Positions 61,156 through 64,000 of a stretch of 64,000 nt of DNA are shown here, in pieces. Numbering within the stretch: the stretch's first letter is position 1; every line of letters begins with the position of its first letter. Both the position numbers and the translations under genes were made by a program. The stretch comes from Pictodentalium vernedei (Eukaryota; Mollusca; Scaphopoda; Dentaliida; Dentaliidae): NCBI GenBank assembly GCA_031216915.1, contig CM062289.1, positions 388,346,674 through 388,410,673 on the forward strand. The letters are read 5' to 3'. The notes under the pieces are model-generated. The model was not told the origin of the DNA, searched no databases, and saw only the letters and a list, made by a program, of their open reading frames with translations.

Positions 61156-64000
61156 GGCTCTACTAACAGGTTAGAGAACTTTTGGAGCTAAACAGGGTTG
61201 GCGGACCGGTGTCATGATTCCATGTGCTATACTGTCTGTCAGGTAGGAAAGCATACTTTCAAAGCGTGTGTATGGGATAGTTTGGTTTGGTTTGGTTTGG
61301 GTGGGGGGAGGGGGGTTGGCGTTTTATTTCAGGTTCACATTTTAGATCTCTGAATCGTCTTTTCATCTTGATTTGCCGTTCGCGGTTTTATCTGGAATAT
61401 TTTCCGATATGATGTGTGGAGCAGTGAGTCACGATACGTTTGGAAAGCATTCACGTTACAACAATTAGTTTTTTACAGATGAAGTTTACATTCCTACGAG
61501 CATCCACATGGAGCATTCTGGGTTCCCACCCCTTCCTCTGTTTATACCGGACCAGCATTAATTTTATGTATCCTATTGAAGGTGAATGAATATTTTAGAG
61601 GGGAACCGTTTGATTTGAGTTTTTGGTTCAGATTCGACTTGTTTCAGCATTTGAAGGGCATTCGGTACCTCAGCACGCTTGGCGTGGTTTTGGTCGGCTG
61701 TCGTTTAAGACTGCTTGCTTCAAACAAGCGAATGGTAACGTTGGTTCCACATTATAGCCCTAAGAAAGTTATGTATAGTTTAAGAGGAGTCACTTTCCAA
61801 ACTTCCCAGATTTATTAACTTGAAGAATTGTAAGCTGATTTGTGTGATTACTTGCTTTAAGAGTAGGTCATGTTCTGTGTTGGGCAGTATTAATTCTGTG
61901 TCAGTATTAATTCATGTGGGTCACAAAGAGAGATTGGGATTCTTTGGAAAAGTTCAAGCCTTTCATGTAAAAGTCGAAGGTCGAAACAATGGACTCTTCT
62001 ATTCAAAGTTGTCAACTTGTATACGCCAGTGTTCTAATTAAGAATTCAACGTTTATGATAACGTCAGTGAGGTGTTCACTCACCACACAGTGATTGTTAC
62101 AATGTCTTCTATAATTCAGAAGATAATATTTCAAAAGAATAAAATCATGAACAATGGGAAATTTTACGTGTGCGATTTATTGGTTTTGTCAACTAGAAAA
62201 AATTTTTTTTTCAATTTTTGCCTATGGGTTACCCTTATGGAATTTATCAAAAAACTTCAAAATTTATTTGACCCATTTTATGATGCAAAAAGGTTCTACA
62301 TACAAAAATACCATTGTTTTCACTTTTTTTCTACTGAAATCGCCTGTTCTGACTGAATAAATCAACTTGAACTAAACAATGGGTATCACTGTAGGCTTAA
62401 ATTCAGTTTTTCCCGCAATCACAGCCGCAGGTTCGCGCACAGTGTCACTTTTCTGTACATTATAAAATCAGGAATCGAGTTTCACTCGTTAGATATATGA
62501 AACACGAGGCAAACTATTCAAACAGAATCCATCCATATTCTGTCTAAACAGACTGAATAAATAATCTTCAGTTCATGTTTTTTTTAGTGTTCTATCTATT
62601 CAAAATATAGCTGTTACAGCCGACAGAAAGAAACTTGTCAATTCCAATCGTTTGTTTTTCAGTACTTCTAAAGGAAAGCAATTTCTGCGATTTGGAACAC
62701 TGTAGTATTTTCGATAATACCTCCACAGCGTATTCTAACCAGAAAGACGGAGGAAAGTGTGTCTAAACACAAATGTTGCCTTTCAGAAGCTGATTTTGAT
62801 TGTTCCCTTTTGAAAAGGGAAACGCCTTCCTTATCTACGACTGAGCAAACCTCGAATAGCAATGGCATTTAAATATCAGTCATTAGAGGCATATAAGAAG
62901 CTCATTTCCAGTCACTTGAAGGTTTTTTTCCTCACGCTAGTCCGAGCTTGGCGAGGTTATTTTGGGGCCGAGAGATATTTCTACATACATAATGACGTGT
63001 ATGACGTGGAACGGAGTGTGAGGTGATAAGGCTTTGCTTTGGATACTCCCAAGTATAGTCCCATATTTGTTCAGTGCTATGGAACGAGCTTTCAATAATA
63101 TTGTCCTGCTACCACACAAAGGTTATCAGTGGTCATTTAGAGTAAAGAGAGTACGTTTCGAACAAATCCAATTTTCAAAGAGTCATCAGGGGTGCAGATT
63201 TTGCGATATGTGTGCTTATACCCAAAATCTCAGACTATCATGATTAATTCATTTCAGTGGAGGGCTCGGCAGAACTATGTTTGGTCCCGCCAAGCCTTTA
63301 ACCCATTCCCCCCCCCCCCAACACACACACACATAGAGAAGCTATAGACTAGGGAGAGCATTTACGCAACAGCCGATGGATGTACATTTTATAAGAGTGC
63401 ACATGAGTGTATTCTTGTAGGGGCCCTGGGAGCTACAGTAGTATTGTTAACTGGGGTGGCCACGTTATGCTTTACTGCTTTAATATGACACAGGACCCAA
63501 AGACTTGTGTGTTTCTTCTCTGAAGTGGAAACGTGATTGCAAACAATAGGCTAAACTTCATTTTGTTATGTTTAATAGCAATGATTTAGGCATGAATTCC
63601 CCGCGGGAACCCCGGGAAGCGAAGCAGTGCCTGTTCACTGCGGTAAACAGGTTCTGTTTTACTGGCAAAATAGGACCCAGTCACCAATGCTTGGGATGTG
63701 CAAACACTCTATAAAGTGGGCGATATGGCTTATTAACGCTCACTCCTGGTCTTGAGTTGATACTCATGTTGTGGTCATGATTAGCCTTTGTGCAAGCATA
63801 TGTGACCTTAAACACCAATACATAAATTTAGGCATGAATACTGGGTAGGTGTGACCAAAAATACCAGTAAACAATTATGTGGTGCTTAAATACTGAGTCT
63901 TTGGAACTTTGAGATTGCCTTTTCCTATTAGGTGTGCTCCCTACATAGGAGGGACCTCGCATTTTCAGAAAAGTCAATGTAATCGACGTATGGAGGATTC
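61156..64000 (+). repeat. Macrosatellite unit U12 (block 2), cut by window end
   Basis: The first 2845 bp of a copy, with C12. It shares the C variant (62414) with U11. The SINE-like insertion begins at 63584 and its right direct repeat is included (to about 63839). The tRNA-like part lies beyond the window. The array evidently continues past the end. Confidence 0.98.

Overview
This 64 kb window is eukaryotic, repeat-dominated, AT-rich DNA with no recognisable complete protein-coding gene. The mobile-element debris in the middle (GACG/GACA microsatellites next to terminal hairpins, tandem cores of 170-340 bp, many TGACCTTGACC words, 'ATGGCTGC...CATCTTGAATTTCGG' blocks) resembles marine invertebrate genomes, perhaps a mollusc. 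That placement is from memory of such sequences, not from a search.

Layout. (1) Positions 1-22093 hold block 1 of a head-to-tail macrosatellite with a unit of about 4.27 kb: one internally deleted copy (U0), four complete copies (U1-U4) and one truncated copy (U5). (2) Positions 22094-32353 are a 10.3 kb spacer. It contains a tandem array of about 20 monomers of 236-239 bp, three adjacent Helentron/'pearl'-like non-autonomous elements with tandem cores and terminal hairpins, and a less repetitive stretch (30698-32353) with a weak candidate first coding exon. (3) Positions 32354-64000 hold block 2 of the same macrosatellite: one 5'-truncated copy, six complete copies and one copy cut by the window end. 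Block 2 copies are almost identical, and their length differences come only from one C-homopolymer.

Inside each 4.27 kb unit I can support these parts (positions given for U1): a (GTTTG)n/G-run tract, an A/T homopolymer, a poly-C/(CA)n tract, a 228 bp SINE-like insertion bounded by perfect 14 bp direct repeats, and a tRNA-like element with A-box and B-box matches followed by a T5 run (a possible Pol III cassette). The short reading frames that recur in every unit are unlikely to be genes: they are 60-99 codons, often lack an ATG start, and are opened or closed by single substitutions or homopolymer changes between copies.

The sequence records a history. A SINE-like element entered an ancestral unit, the unit was amplified into an array, and a block of Helentron-like elements now separates two sub-arrays that carry different fixed variants. 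Block 2 was homogenised or amplified very recently, unless the assembler collapsed or copied units.
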